From the NCBI GenBank assembly GCA_023382435.1, contig JAHDVS010000015.1, forward strand, positions 1 to 45,671: DNA of 45,671 nt, in the 5' to 3' direction. Both the position numbers and the translations under genes were made by a program. Below, piece by piece: positions 7,070 to 14,622 of this stretch. Each line of letters opens with the position of its first letter. Within the stretch, counting starts at the first letter, position 1. Below the pieces are notes generated by a model. That model saw only the letters and a program-made list of their open reading frames with translations. It was not told the DNA's origin and searched no databases. The stretch is from Thermoleophilia bacterium (GTDB lineage Bacteria > Actinomycetota > Thermoleophilia > Gaiellales > Gaiellaceae).

Positions 7070-8008
7070 GTGGGCCGCGTTCGGATCTTCGCCATCTCGG
7101 GCGCGGCCCTGCTCGTCGCGATCGCCCTCGCGGCCGCGGGCGCCGGCGAGGCGCCGGGGGCGCTGACGGGCTGGCAGGCGCTCACGCTCGGCACGGTGCA
7201 GGGGCTCACCGAGCTCCTGCCGATCTCCTCGTCCGGCCACCTGATCGCGGTGCCCTGGCTGGCCGACTGGACGTATCTCGAGACCCACGACGAGTTCAAC
7301 CAGACGTTCGACGTCGCGCTCCACCTGGGGACGCTCGTCGCGGTCGTCGCCTACTTCTGGAGCGACGTCCTGCGCCTCCTCGGGGCGCTGCTCGGCTCTG
7401 TATCGCGCCGGCGGATCGAGAGCGCCGACGAGCGGGTCGCGTGGTTCGTCGTGGTCGCGACGATTCCGGCGGGACTCGCGGGAGCGCTCGGGGAGGACGC
7501 GATCGCAAAACACCTGGGCGAGCCCTGGCAGATCGCGATCTTCTTGACCGTGTTCGGCGTCCTGCTCTGGGTCGCCGATCGCGCCCGTCAGGACCGCGAG
7601 ATGGCCGACCTCGGCCTCGGGCACGCCGTCGCCATGGGCGTCGCGCAGAGCCTCGCGCTGATGCCCGGTGTCTCGCGGTCCGGAATCACGATCACCACGG
7701 GGCGCTTCCTCGGGCTCGACCGGGACTCGGCCGCACGGTTCTCGTTCCTGCTCCTGATCCCGACCGTGCTCGGCGCCGTCGTCTGGAAGGGCGTCAACGA
7801 CGTCCTGCTCGGCGAGTTGCCGGACGGCTGGAAGGGCCCGTTCGTGGTCGGGACGCTCGCCGCGATCGGCAGCGGGCTGCTCGCGATCCGGGGGCTGCTC
7901 GGGTACGTGCGCCGCCACGACTACTCGGCGTTCGTGGTCTACCGCCTGATCGCCGCCGCCGTGATCCTGCTCCTGATCGCGACCGGCGTCCGCGCGGCCA
8001 CGTTCTGA
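7070..8008 (+). CDS. uppP: undecaprenyl-diphosphatase (BacA/UppP)
   Basis: Removes a phosphate from undecaprenyl diphosphate to recycle the lipid carrier for peptidoglycan; integral membrane protein. The 312-residue sequence has the two BacA signatures: Q-G-L-T-E-L-L-P-I-S-S-S-G-H-L (about 44-58) and LMPGVSRSGITITTGRFLG (about 199-217), which form the active site with the E-L-L-P-I-S and P-G-x-S-R-S-G elements. About eight hydrophobic segments are present, starting with a short N-terminal one. GTG 7070 lies 10 bases after a TACGAT -10, so the mRNA should be nearly leaderless; no Shine-Dalgarno sequence is present. Loss or excess of this enzyme family changes bacitracin sensitivity. Confidence 0.95.
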   Translation: MGRVRIFAISGAALLVAIALAAAGAGEAPGALTGWQALTLGTVQGLTELLPISSSGHLIAVPWLADWTYLETHDEFNQTFDVALHLGTLVAVVAYFWSDVLRLLGALLGSVSRRRIESADERVAWFVVVATIPAGLAGALGEDAIAKHLGEPWQIAIFLTVFGVLLWVADRARQDREMADLGLGHAVAMGVAQSLALMPGVSRSGITITTGRFLGLDRDSAARFSFLLLIPTVLGAVVWKGVNDVLLGELPDGWKGPFVVGTLAAIGSGLLAIRGLLGYVRRHDYSAFVVYRLIAAAVILLLIATGVRAATF

Positions 8009-8038
8009 CCGTCGGGCGCGTCCGCTAGCCTCGGGCGG

Positions 8039-8602
8039 ATGCGTGTCCCGGCGGGCGCCGTGCGGCTCGGCCTCCTCTGCCTCGCGATCGTCGCGATCGG
8101 AATGATCCGGCCGCGCCTGACCCAGGGGAGCGCGGGCTGGCTCCTGCTCGCGTGCGGGCTCGTCACGGTCGCGGGCGCCGCCGGCCTCTCGGTCGCGACG
8201 CGCCGCGTCGCCGCGAGGCTACCGCTGGTGGGCGGCTCGCTCAGAGCGGCGCAGGCGGTGCTGGTGCTCGTACGCCGAACCGGCCTGCCGTTTCTCGGCC
8301 TCGCGTTCTTCCTGGTCTGGACGTTCGTCTACCTGGGTCTCTGGTGGTACCACCCGGAGGAGGCATTCGCCGGCCTCACCGACAGCCCGCGCTTCGCCGA
8401 CTTCTTCTACTACGCGGTCATGACCGCGCTGACGTCCCCGCCCGAGGACATCGTCGCGACGAGCCGCGGCGCACGCAGCGCGACGATGATCGAGATCCTG
8501 ACCGGGATCGCGCTCCTGACGACCTACCTGACGAGCCTGCTCGAGGCGCGTCGCGCCCGGGCCCGGGAGGAGGCAAAGCCCCCAGCGGGCCCCGGTAGTT
8601 GA
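8039..8602 (+). CDS. two-TM ion-channel-like membrane protein with non-standard pore loop
   Basis: A 187-residue protein with four hydrophobic segments (about 8-22, 33-52, 85-104, 148-168). The last two flank a re-entrant-looking segment DFFYYAVMTALTSPPEDI (about 121-138), which lines up with the pore helix and filter of K+ channels of the Ion_trans_2 group (typically S-x-T-T-V-G-Y-G-D). Here the filter position reads TSPPEDI and the TVGYG signature is absent, while the following helix IEILTGIALLTTYLTSLLE fits. So the fold is recognisable but potassium selectivity is not supported. ATG 8039 lies 7 bases after TAGCCT, indicating a leaderless transcript. It follows uppP by 30 bases on the same strand. 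Confidence 0.6.
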   Translation: MRVPAGAVRLGLLCLAIVAIGMIRPRLTQGSAGWLLLACGLVTVAGAAGLSVATRRVAARLPLVGGSLRAAQAVLVLVRRTGLPFLGLAFFLVWTFVYLGLWWYHPEEAFAGLTDSPRFADFFYYAVMTALTSPPEDIVATSRGARSATMIEILTGIALLTTYLTSLLEARRARAREEAKPPAGPGS

Positions 8603-8627
8603 CGCGGGTCTGGCGGCTGCGTAGCGT
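8599..8627 (+). promoter_or_regulatory. promoter for the anchored protein at 8640
   Basis: TTGACG (8599-8604), a 17-base spacer, and TAGCGT (8622-8627): the best -35/-10 pair seen in the window. The -10 ends 12 bases before the GTG at 8640, giving a leader of about five bases. Confidence 0.65.
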
Positions 8628-8639
8628 GGCGGCGTCCCC

Positions 8640-9485
8640 GTGACCGATGACCAGGATCTGGGTCTAGCCGCCGCCGGCACTGCCGGCGCGGAGGCGCCGG
8701 CGGCCGCGTCCCGCAGGCTCGCCTGGGCGGTTGCGGGGCTGGCCGCGCTCGCTCTGACGGTGGTACTGGCGTGGCTGCTCGTCCTCCGGGGCGGAGTCGA
8801 CCCGATCTCCGTCGAGCAGGCGGTGCAGGGCTTCCGCGCGGGGGACGCGCCGGCCGTTCCGCTCCCGCCCGGCGTGCCCGTGCCCGAGAGCGGCGTCTAC
8901 GTCTACGACACGCGCGGGTCCGAGTCCGTCGACATCTTCCTCGGACAGACGCACGACTACCCGGAGGTGACCACGATCGCCGTGCGCCCCGGCGGCTGCG
9001 GGCTGACGCTCGCCTGGGCGGCGTTCGACGAGCGCTCGACGACCTGGGAGCTCTGCCCCGCCGGCGGCGGCTGGGAGATCGCGCGCTACACCGAGTACCA
9101 CCGGTTCTTCGGCACGGGCGAGGAGACCGACTACCGCTGCGAGCCCGGGTCGGTGTGGCTGCCCGGGAGCGCCGAAGCCGGCTCGGCCTGGACGAGGACC
9201 TGCGCGACCTCGATCACCGACGAGGTCGCGTCCGGTCGCGTCGTCGGGATGGAGACCGTCCGGGTGGACGGCACGGAGGTGGCGGCGGTCCACGTCTCGC
9301 TCGTGGCCGAGCTGCGAAAGCGGACTCGCGGCCAGGGCACGTTCGACGCCTGGCTGCGGGTGCCGGACGGGCTTCCGGTCAGGCTCGCCTGGCAGAACGA
9401 CAACGTCTCGAAGTCGATCGCGGGTGAGGTCCACTACACGGAGCGAGCGGAGCTCACGCTCGCGTCGCTCGCGCCGGAGCGCTAG
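8640..9485 (+). CDS. membrane-anchored protein of unknown function
   Basis: A 281-residue protein I do not recognise. After an Ala-rich cytoplasmic tail, one transmembrane segment spans about residues 27-50 ([20 protein letters not shown]), and the remaining about 230 residues should be outside the cell. This part has four Cys (in [22 protein letters not shown] and TRTCATS), probably two disulfides, and beta-strand-like alternation. The C-terminal half ([20 protein letters not shown] followed by [11 protein letters not shown]) resembles lipoprotein-like or LolA-like sheets in outline, but I would not assign a family. GTG 8640 is set by the promoter just upstream. The stop overlaps that of scoB on the other strand. 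Confidence 0.75.
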   Translation: MTDDQDLGLAAAGTAGAEAPAAASRRLAWAVAGLAALALTVVLAWLLVLRGGVDPISVEQAVQGFRAGDAPAVPLPPGVPVPESGVYVYDTRGSESVDIFLGQTHDYPEVTTIAVRPGGCGLTLAWAAFDERSTTWELCPAGGGWEIARYTEYHRFFGTGEETDYRCEPGSVWLPGSAEAGSAWTRTCATSITDEVASGRVVGMETVRVDGTEVAAVHVSLVAELRKRTRGQGTFDAWLRVPDGLPVRLAWQNDNVSKSIAGEVHYTERAELTLASLAPER

Positions 9486-10123
9486 CCGAGCTCGACCTCG
9501 TAGGCGGCCGAGGTCGCGCGAGCGACGTCATCGAGCGTCGCCCCGCCCAGCAACTCGACGAGCACGAGCCGGCCCTCGCGCAGCCGGAACACGGACAGCT
9601 CAGTGACGACGACGTCGGCGGCGCCACGGGCGGTCAGCGGGTAGGTGCACTCGGGCACCACCTTCGGCTCGCCCGCCCCGGTGGTCGCGGTCATCGTGAC
9701 GATCACCCGCCGCGCGCCAACGACGAGGTCCATGGCGCCCCCCACCCCGAGCACGTCCCGCCCGGGCACGGCCCAGTTCGCGATGTCCCCGGCCGCCGAG
9801 ACCTGGAGCGCGCCGAGCACCGCCACGTCGACGTGCCCGCCGCGGATCATCGCGAACGAGTCGGCGCTGTCGAAGTAGGCGGCGCCGGGAAGCGCGGTGA
9901 CGGGCAGCTTGGCGGCGTCGACGAGATCCGGGTCGACGGCGTCCTGGGCGGGCCTGGGCCCGACGCCGAGAAGCCCGTTCTCGGTGTGGATCACGACCCC
10001 GGCGTCCGGGGCGAGGATGCCGGGGATCAGGTTCGGAATGCCGATTCCCAGGTTGACGACGTCCCCGGGCTCGAGCTCGAGCGCCGCGCGAGCGGCGATG
10101 CGAGTGCGCGGGTCCCCGCTCAC
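9482..10123 (-). CDS. scoB: 3-oxoacid CoA-transferase subunit B
   Basis: Beta subunit of a class I CoA-transferase moving CoA between succinyl-CoA (or another acyl-CoA) and a 3-oxoacid. At 213 residues it is the standard size. Visible are [10 protein letters not shown] near residue 25-34 and [10 protein letters not shown], with the catalytic Glu at about residue 48 that forms the glutamyl-CoA intermediate. [24 protein letters not shown] and the C-terminal ECTYPLTA also fit the family. GTG 10123 overlaps the scoA stop as GTGA, so the two subunits are coupled. Its own stop shares the palindrome CTAG with the convergent gene at 8640-9485. The natural substrate (acetoacetate or 3-oxoadipate) cannot be decided from sequence. 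Confidence 0.92.
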   Translation of the reverse strand: MSGDPRTRIAARAALELEPGDVVNLGIGIPNLIPGILAPDAGVVIHTENGLLGVGPRPAQDAVDPDLVDAAKLPVTALPGAAYFDSADSFAMIRGGHVDVAVLGALQVSAAGDIANWAVPGRDVLGVGGAMDLVVGARRVIVTMTATTGAGEPKVVPECTYPLTARGAADVVVTELSVFRLREGRLVLVELLGGATLDDVARATSAAYEVELG

Positions 10124-10785
10124 AACCGCTTCGCCCCGACGAGCAGGTCGACGTAGAGGTGCGGCGTCGCGACCGCCTCCGGCTCGATCCCGCCGACCGG
10201 GACGATCTCCCCCGCCTCGGCGATCGTGAGCCCGGCAGCCGCGGCCATCAGCGGGTTGAAGTTGCGGGCCGTGCCGCGGTACCAGAGGTTGCCGAGCTCG
10301 TCGGCGCGGGCGGCGTGGACGAGCGCCACGTCGGCGCGGAGCGGCCGCTCGAGCAGGTGCGGAACGCCGTCGATCAGGCGCTCCTCCTTCCCCTCGGCGA
10401 GCAGCGTGCCCGCGCCCACGGGGGTGTAGAAACCGCCGAGGCCGGCGCCGGCGGCGCGGATCGCCTCCGCGAACGTGCCCTGGGGCAGGAGCTGGTAGTC
10501 GAGCTGGCCGGCGTTGACGGCCGCGACCGCCTCGGGATTCGAGGTGAAGTAGGAGGCGATCGCCTTGCGGATCCGCCCCTGGCGCAGGAGCAGCCCGAGC
10601 CCCCGCCCGGCCTCGCCGACGTTGTTCGAGACGATCGTGAGGTCGCGCGCGTCACTGGTCTCGACGAGCGCGTCGATCAGGGTCAGCGGCGCGCCGACGA
10701 GCCCGAAGCCGCCGACCATGACGACGTCGCCGCTCCTGACACGGGAGATCGCCTGCTCGGCCGAGACGCGCCGGACGCTGGTCAC
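10120..10785 (-). CDS. scoA: 3-oxoacid CoA-transferase subunit A
   Basis: Alpha subunit, 221 residues. The N-terminal [18 protein letters not shown] is the family CoA-transferase signature with Gly-rich loop; [18 protein letters not shown] and [24 protein letters not shown] are also typical, the last being the segment that contacts CoA. GTG 10785 is chosen because the family begins a few residues before the AISRVRSGD block. The first bases overlap, as GTGA, the stop of a HEPN-like fragment upstream, suggesting that this fragment was once (or is) translated ahead of scoA. No promoter was recognised between them. Confidence 0.92.
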   Translation of the reverse strand: MTSVRRVSAEQAISRVRSGDVVMVGGFGLVGAPLTLIDALVETSDARDLTIVSNNVGEAGRGLGLLLRQGRIRKAIASYFTSNPEAVAAVNAGQLDYQLLPQGTFAEAIRAAGAGLGGFYTPVGAGTLLAEGKEERLIDGVPHLLERPLRADVALVHAARADELGNLWYRGTARNFNPLMAAAAGLTIAEAGEIVPVGGIEPEAVATPHLYVDLLVGAKRL

Positions 10786-11054
10786 GGCTCGAGAGCCCCC
10801 GCGACGGCCGCCACGACGGCGCGGGCGTGGGTCGGCCCCACCTCGAGCTCGGCTGGATGAATGAGGCGTGCGCTGTATTCGGATCGGTGGCGTAGTCGCC
10901 GCATCTCGTCGATCGCATCGAGATGATCGGCGATCTGGGGGGCGCGTGCGGCAGTCGCGTACCTCCCGGCCCGCAGCTGCCCGACGATCGCCTTGCGGGC
11001 GGCTTCAGAGTGTTCGCCAAGCGTCGCCTGCTCCGAAATCCGCGTGGGCGTGGG
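10782..11054 (-). pseudogene. C-terminal fragment of a HEPN-like protein, start lost
   Basis: In the frame immediately following the hemerythrin stop, the minus strand reads about 89 protein-like codons, including SEAARKAIVGQLRAGRYATA, HLDAIDEMRRLRHRSEYSAR and [15 protein letters not shown], ending in TGA 10784-10782. The R-x4-H-x-x-x-Y-like element (RRLRHRSEY) and helical character recall the C-terminal half of HEPN domains. No ATG, GTG or TTG start precedes the conserved part; the only in-frame ATG falls inside RDEM/IDEMRRL. Upstream it runs into TAG 11057-11055 through a short CCCACG-rich stretch. The GTGA overlap with scoA suggests it was once the first gene of that operon and lost its 5' half. 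Family call is tentative. Confidence 0.5.
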
Positions 11055-11525
11055 CTACGTGTGGGTGTGGGCGTGCCCGGCGAGCGCAGCCATGCGCTCG
11101 AGGACCGCTTCGGTGACATCGGGCGGAGCGGCATCGAACGCCGGGAGCTGCAAATCCTCCTCCTTGCGGAAATGCACGCCGATCAACGCGTAGAGACCGT
11201 AGAGCAGCTCCTGCAGAGTGTCGATGTCTTCAGGGTCGGTCTCGGCGAGCCGATCGATACGCGCGACGATCGCCACGTGGTCGTGGACCATCGGGACGGC
11301 CGCATCGCCGAAGCCGACGAGCTTCGCCCACTCGGGATACAGCACCTCCTCCTCTGCCTTGGCGTGCGGGACCAGGGTGCCGCGGAGGAACCCGAGCACG
11401 CGAGCGACGACGGCCTCGCGCTCCTCGATCGTCAACCGCGCCACCTTACGAGCCGCCTCGCCGAGGTGCTCGAGGTGCGACAGCAACTCAACATGCTCGC
11501 GCCGGAACGGTTCCGTAGGACGCAT
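11055..11525 (-). CDS. hemerythrin HHE-domain protein
   Basis: A 156-residue four-helix protein that probably binds a di-iron centre and senses or carries O2, NO or iron. Candidate ligands appear in order: His in REHVELLSHLEHL (11-20), His54 and Glu58 in PHAKAEEEVLYPEW, His81 and His83 in MVHDHVAIV, and His118 and Glu122 in VHFRKEEDLQLP, the pattern of HHE cation-binding domains. The C terminus ends in a His-rich GHAHTHT. ATG 11525 follows a strong GAGGGGGG Shine-Dalgarno sequence; a TAAAGT -10 lies at 11569-11564. It is divergent from the CopB-type ATPase, so the two may answer the same metal or redox stress. Confidence 0.88.
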   Translation of the reverse strand: MRPTEPFRREHVELLSHLEHLGEAARKVARLTIEEREAVVARVLGFLRGTLVPHAKAEEEVLYPEWAKLVGFGDAAVPMVHDHVAIVARIDRLAETDPEDIDTLQELLYGLYALIGVHFRKEEDLQLPAFDAAPPDVTEAVLERMAALAGHAHTHT

Positions 11526-11728
11526 TCCGCCCCCCTCTTCGACTCGAGCGATCGCGCACCTCGACTTTATCACCTGCGGATTCTCGGAGCCGGCCGAGCG
11601 GCGCCGGGCACGGGCCCGCGCGCACCCATGGCTCGCGCCTGCCGCTTGGGCAGCCAACGATCCTTCTGGCCGCCCCGACGCCTGCGATCGAGGTTTCCGA
11701 AGGTCAAGGCCGCAATAGGATGATGCAT
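11526..11728. promoter_or_regulatory. divergent promoter region, hemerythrin / CopB-type ATPase
   Basis: The minus-strand gene has -10 TAAAGT at 11569-11564, giving a leader of about 30 bases that carries GAGGGGGG. The plus-strand gene has TAGGAT at 11716-11721. The 8-base palindrome GCGATCGC near 11547-11554 is a possible operator core. No CopY- or CsoR-type regulator gene is nearby. Confidence 0.45.
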
Positions 11729-13852
11729 ATGTCCGCGTCCAATCGCGAGCGCGGAGCGCCGGCCGGCGTCGACCACGAGCGCACCGGTGATGATCATGGC
11801 GGGCACGGCCATGACGGGCGGGGCCTGGGGGCGCATACCGGTCACGGCGCCGGCGCCGATCACGGCCCTGGCCATGGCAAGCACGCCGGCCACAGTGTCG
11901 AGATGTTCCGGCGACGGTTCTGGTGGAGCCTGCTGCTGACGATCCCGGTCGTCCTCACCAGCCAAATGGTGATGGACTGGCTCGGGTACGAACTGGACTT
12001 CCCGGGTATCGGGCTGGTTGGCCCGGTGCTTGGCACGGTGCTCTTCGTGTGGGGCGGCGAGCCGTTCCTGCGGGGTGGCGTGCGCGAGGCCAAGGAGCGC
12101 GCGCCGGGAATGATGTTGCTGATCGCGATGGCGATCACGGTCGCCTACGCGGCATCGATGGCTACCTCGCTCGGCGCGTTCGACCTGGATTTCTGGTGGG
12201 AGCTGGCGGCACTGATCACGGTCATGCTCGCCGGGCACTGGATGGAGATGAAGGCTCTCGGGCAGGCCCAGGACGCCCTGTCGGCACTCGCGGCCCTGCT
12301 GCCGGATGAGGCCGAACGACTGGCCGGCGACGGCACGACGCAGACGATCCCGGCAGCCGAGTTGAAGCCGGGCGACCTCGTGCTCGTACGCTCCGGTGCC
12401 CGCATCCCGGCCGACGGTGAGATCACCGAGGGCGCCGCCGAGTTGGATGAGTCGATGATCACCGGTGAGTCGCGGCCCGTTGCCAAGGCGACCGGTGACA
12501 CGGTCGTCGCCGGCACCGTCTCGACCGACTCGTCGCTCCGCGTCCGCGTGACCGCGATCGGCGACGACACCATGCTCGCCGGTATCGGGCGCCTCGTCGC
12601 CGAGGCGCAGGCCTCCCAGTCGCGCTCGCAGGTGCTCGCCGACCGCGCTGCAGCGCTGCTCTTCTACGTGGCGATGGCGGCGGCGCTGATCACGGCCATC
12701 GTCTGGACCGCGATGGGCGACGGCGACGGGGCCGTCGTGCGCGTCATCACGGTGCTCGTGATCTCCTGCCCGCACGCCCTGGGCCTGGCGATCCCGCTGA
12801 CCACGGCGATCTCGAGCTCGCAGGCAGCGCGTAACGGCATCCTGATCAAGGACCGCCTCGCACTCGAACGCAGCCGCAAGCTCGACGCGGTGCTGTTCGA
12901 CAAGACCGGCACGCTCACCAAAGGTGAGCATGTGGTCGTCGGCGTCGCGCCCGCGGACGGGCTGACCGACGGCGAATTCCTGCGGCTTGCCGGCGCCGTG
13001 GAGGCCGAGAGCGAGCACCCGCTTGCGCGAGCCATCCTGGCCGCTGCCCGAGAACACGACGGCATTGCCCAAGCGAGCGACTTCCGTTCGTTGCCCGGTC
13101 GCGGCGTGCAGGCCACGATCGACCGGGAGACCTACAACGTGGGCGGGCCGGCGCTGCTGCGCGCGGCCGGTGCGAGCGTGCCGGAGTCGATCACCGCCGC
13201 GGTCGACGCCTGGAGGCAGCGCGGCTCCTCGGTGCTCTACCTCGTGCGCGACAGCGAGATCCTCGGTGCGGTCGCCGTCGAAGACGAAGTCCGTCCGGAG
13301 GCGCGCCAGGCCGTCGCCGACCTGCACGCCGCCGGGCGCACCGTCGTGATGATCACGGGGGATGCCCAACAGGTTGCCGAAGCCGTCGCCGCCGACCTCG
13401 GCGTCGACGAGGTGTTCGCCGAGGTGCTGCCCGAAGACAAGGCCGCGAAGGTCGCCGAGCTCCAGGCCCGCGGTCTGCGCGTGGCGATGGTCGGCGATGG
13501 CGTCAACGACGCCCCGGCGCTTGCGCAAGCCGACGTCGGCATCGCGATCGGCGCGGGCACCGACGTCGCGATCGAGTCCGCCGGGCTGATCCTCACGAGC
13601 GACGATCCGCGCGGTGTGACCTCGATCATGAAGCTGTCGGCCGCAGTCCACCGCAAGTCGATCCAGAACCTCGTGTGGGCCGCCGGCTACAACATCCTCG
13701 CCATCCCGATCGCCGCCGGTGCCCTGAGCTGGGCCGGCATCTCGATGGCTCCGGCCGCCGCCGCCGTGCTGATGAGCGTCTCGACGATCGTCGTCGCGCT
13801 CAACGCCCAACTGCTGCGCCGCGTGGATCTCCAGCCTCCAACCGACTCCTGA
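11729..13852 (+). CDS. copB: CopB-type P1B heavy-metal-translocating ATPase
   Basis: Exports copper or silver from the cytoplasm using ATP. After a His-rich N-terminal tail (repeated GHGHD, HTGHGAGADHG, HGKHAGH, about residues 18-55) come membrane helices; TGES (about 244), the CPH motif SCPHALGLAIP (about 345) that marks the CopB subgroup, the phosphorylation site DKTGTLTKG (Asp about 391), SEHPLAR (about 428) and VGDGVNDAPAL (about 588) follow, with two C-terminal helices. There is no CxxC metal-binding domain, usual for this subgroup. I start at ATG 11729 because TAGGAT ends 7 bases before it, as in other leaderless genes here; ATG 11720 lies inside that -10. Codon choice looks less extreme in GC than in neighbours, hinting at transfer. 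Confidence 0.92.
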   Translation: MSASNRERGAPAGVDHERTGDDHGGHGHDGRGLGAHTGHGAGADHGPGHGKHAGHSVEMFRRRFWWSLLLTIPVVLTSQMVMDWLGYELDFPGIGLVGPVLGTVLFVWGGEPFLRGGVREAKERAPGMMLLIAMAITVAYAASMATSLGAFDLDFWWELAALITVMLAGHWMEMKALGQAQDALSALAALLPDEAERLAGDGTTQTIPAAELKPGDLVLVRSGARIPADGEITEGAAELDESMITGESRPVAKATGDTVVAGTVSTDSSLRVRVTAIGDDTMLAGIGRLVAEAQASQSRSQVLADRAAALLFYVAMAAALITAIVWTAMGDGDGAVVRVITVLVISCPHALGLAIPLTTAISSSQAARNGILIKDRLALERSRKLDAVLFDKTGTLTKGEHVVVGVAPADGLTDGEFLRLAGAVEAESEHPLARAILAAAREHDGIAQASDFRSLPGRGVQATIDRETYNVGGPALLRAAGASVPESITAAVDAWRQRGSSVLYLVRDSEILGAVAVEDEVRPEARQAVADLHAAGRTVVMITGDAQQVAEAVAADLGVDEVFAEVLPEDKAAKVAELQARGLRVAMVGDGVNDAPALAQADVGIAIGAGTDVAIESAGLILTSDDPRGVTSIMKLSAAVHRKSIQNLVWAAGYNILAIPIAAGALSWAGISMAPAAAAVLMSVSTIVVALNAQLLRRVDLQPPTDS

Positions 13853-14122
13853 GCCCGCGCGCGGACACCGAGCAGCGCGAAGCCACCGTCGTTGGCTGGT
13901 GCGCACACTGCGAGCTCGCCGCTCTGCTCCCGCTTGACGTCACGGGCGGCCGCTGGGGCCAAGCGGTCCTCGATCTGCCATCCCATCAGCCCACTCCGGG
14001 TCTACCGAAAGCGACCGGATTGTCCTCACGCATGTCGGTTCGCCCTGCCGTACGCACCGACCCACTCACCAACCGGCCTCAACGAGAAAGGCCGCAAGGC
14101 GAGAAACGTCTTCGTTGGGCGA
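13853..14122. other. gap between copB and tRNA-Val, no confident gene
   Basis: About 270 bases. One plus-strand frame, without its own start, reads protein-like around 13890-13980 (VVGWCAHCELAALLPLDVTG), with a CxxC, and could be a gene remnant; there is nothing to name it. Near 14088-14112 the minus strand carries a short GCC-TTGC-GGC hairpin followed by CTTTCTCGTT, a weak terminator candidate for tRNA-Val. Confidence 0.4.
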
Positions 14123-14194
14123 TGGGCGCAGCTGGGATTGAACCAGCGACCTCCCGCGTGTGAAGCGGGCGCTCTCCCGCTGAGCTATGCGCCC
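14123..14194 (-). tRNA. tRNA-Val(CAC)
   Basis: On the minus strand GGGCGCA (14194-14188) pairs with TGCGCCC (14130-14124), with discriminator A at 14123. The anticodon stem CCCGC/GCGGG encloses TTCACAC, anticodon CAC. The T arm GCTGG-TTCAATC-CCAGC is intact. A TATCCT -10 at 14211-14206 lies 11 bases upstream of the 5' end. Confidence 0.96.
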
Positions 14195-14259
14195 GGGCGA
14201 GAGCGAGGATAGCAGGGCGCGTCGAGGCGTTCCCCCGGCTGACCCGAGACGGACGCTGC

Positions 14260-14265
14260 TACCAT
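14260..14265 (+). promoter_or_regulatory. -10 element of SRP RNA gene
   Basis: TACCAT ends exactly 7 bases before the first base of the terminal SRP RNA helix at 14273, matching expected initiation. The -35 is poor: CTGACC at 14239-14244 with a short spacer. Confidence 0.55.
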
Positions 14266-14272
14266 CCCGATG

Positions 14273-14547
14273 CCCGGCCGCGCTAGGTGGGGAGCTAGCG
14301 GTTCCCTGAACCCGCAATCCGCTACAGCGGGGCTGAATTCCTAGCCGAGGAGGCGACGTTCGAGGTAGGGCTTGCGCACGTAAGCGTTGACGGCCAGGTT
14401 CCGCGCGATGGGAGCCTGTGAACCGCGTCAGGTCCGGGAGGAAGCAGCGCTAAGCGGAGCCTCCCAGGTGCCGCGGAGCAGCCTGGCCCGAGCGAGCGTC
14501 GCCGGCACCGCCGCGGGCGATCCTACGAAGCGAGGTGCGCGGCCGGG
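14273..14547 (+). ncRNA. ffs: signal recognition particle RNA, large bacterial type
   Basis: The conserved domain IV hairpin is unmistakable: GTCAGGTCCGGGAGGAAGCA at about 14427-14446, with the GGAA-type loop and asymmetric internal loop that bind Ffh. The 5' domain contains GCTAGGTGGGGAGCTAGCGG and the T-shaped Alu region, so this is the large form (about 275 bases) rather than the 4.5S form. The ends are set by a perfect 11-bp closing helix, 14273-14283 with 14537-14547. It lies immediately upstream of dnaX, a known conserved order. The product targets ribosomes making membrane proteins to FtsY and the translocon. Confidence 0.93.
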
Positions 14548-14601
14548 CGAACGTACGCCGTGCTCGGCACGCGCGGCCAGAAGGGATACCGTAGGGGCAC
14601 C

Positions 14602-14622
14602 ATGACCCCCTCCGCGCCGTGA
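14602..14622 (+). CDS. six-codon mini-ORF coupled to dnaX
   Basis: ATG 14602 opens MTPSAP and stops with TGA 14620-14622, overlapping the dnaX GTG (14619) as GTGA. A TACCGT -10 at 14587-14592 ends 9 bases before this ATG, so it would be the first start codon on a nearly leaderless mRNA. Neither start has a clear Shine-Dalgarno sequence. It may serve to load ribosomes for dnaX; the peptide itself need not have a function. Confidence 0.4.
   Translation: MTPSAP

Noticed and set aside
10652-11134. 160-codon minus-strand ORF across scoA start and the HEPN-like fragment
   Set aside because: It is in a different frame from both and is Pro/Arg/Ser-rich; the neighbouring frame gives the protein-like helical sequence.
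11570-13906. 778-codon open frame antisense to the metal ATPase
   Set aside because: Shadow frame; the plus-strand protein has all P-type ATPase motifs.
13853-14122. CxxC-containing frame (GWCAHCELAALLPLDVTG) as a real gene
   Set aside because: No start codon with supporting signal and no family; kept only as a possible remnant.
13892-14212. Plus-strand ORF with the peptide LNQRPPACEAGALPLSY
   Set aside because: This peptide comes from translating the antisense strand of tRNA-Val, a well-known false gene.
14590-14612. CGTAGGGGCACCATGACCCCC upstream of dnaX as a third copy of the palindromic repeat
   Set aside because: Only the left arm and ATGACCC core agree; the right arm does not pair, and the sequence is better explained as the mini-ORF region.
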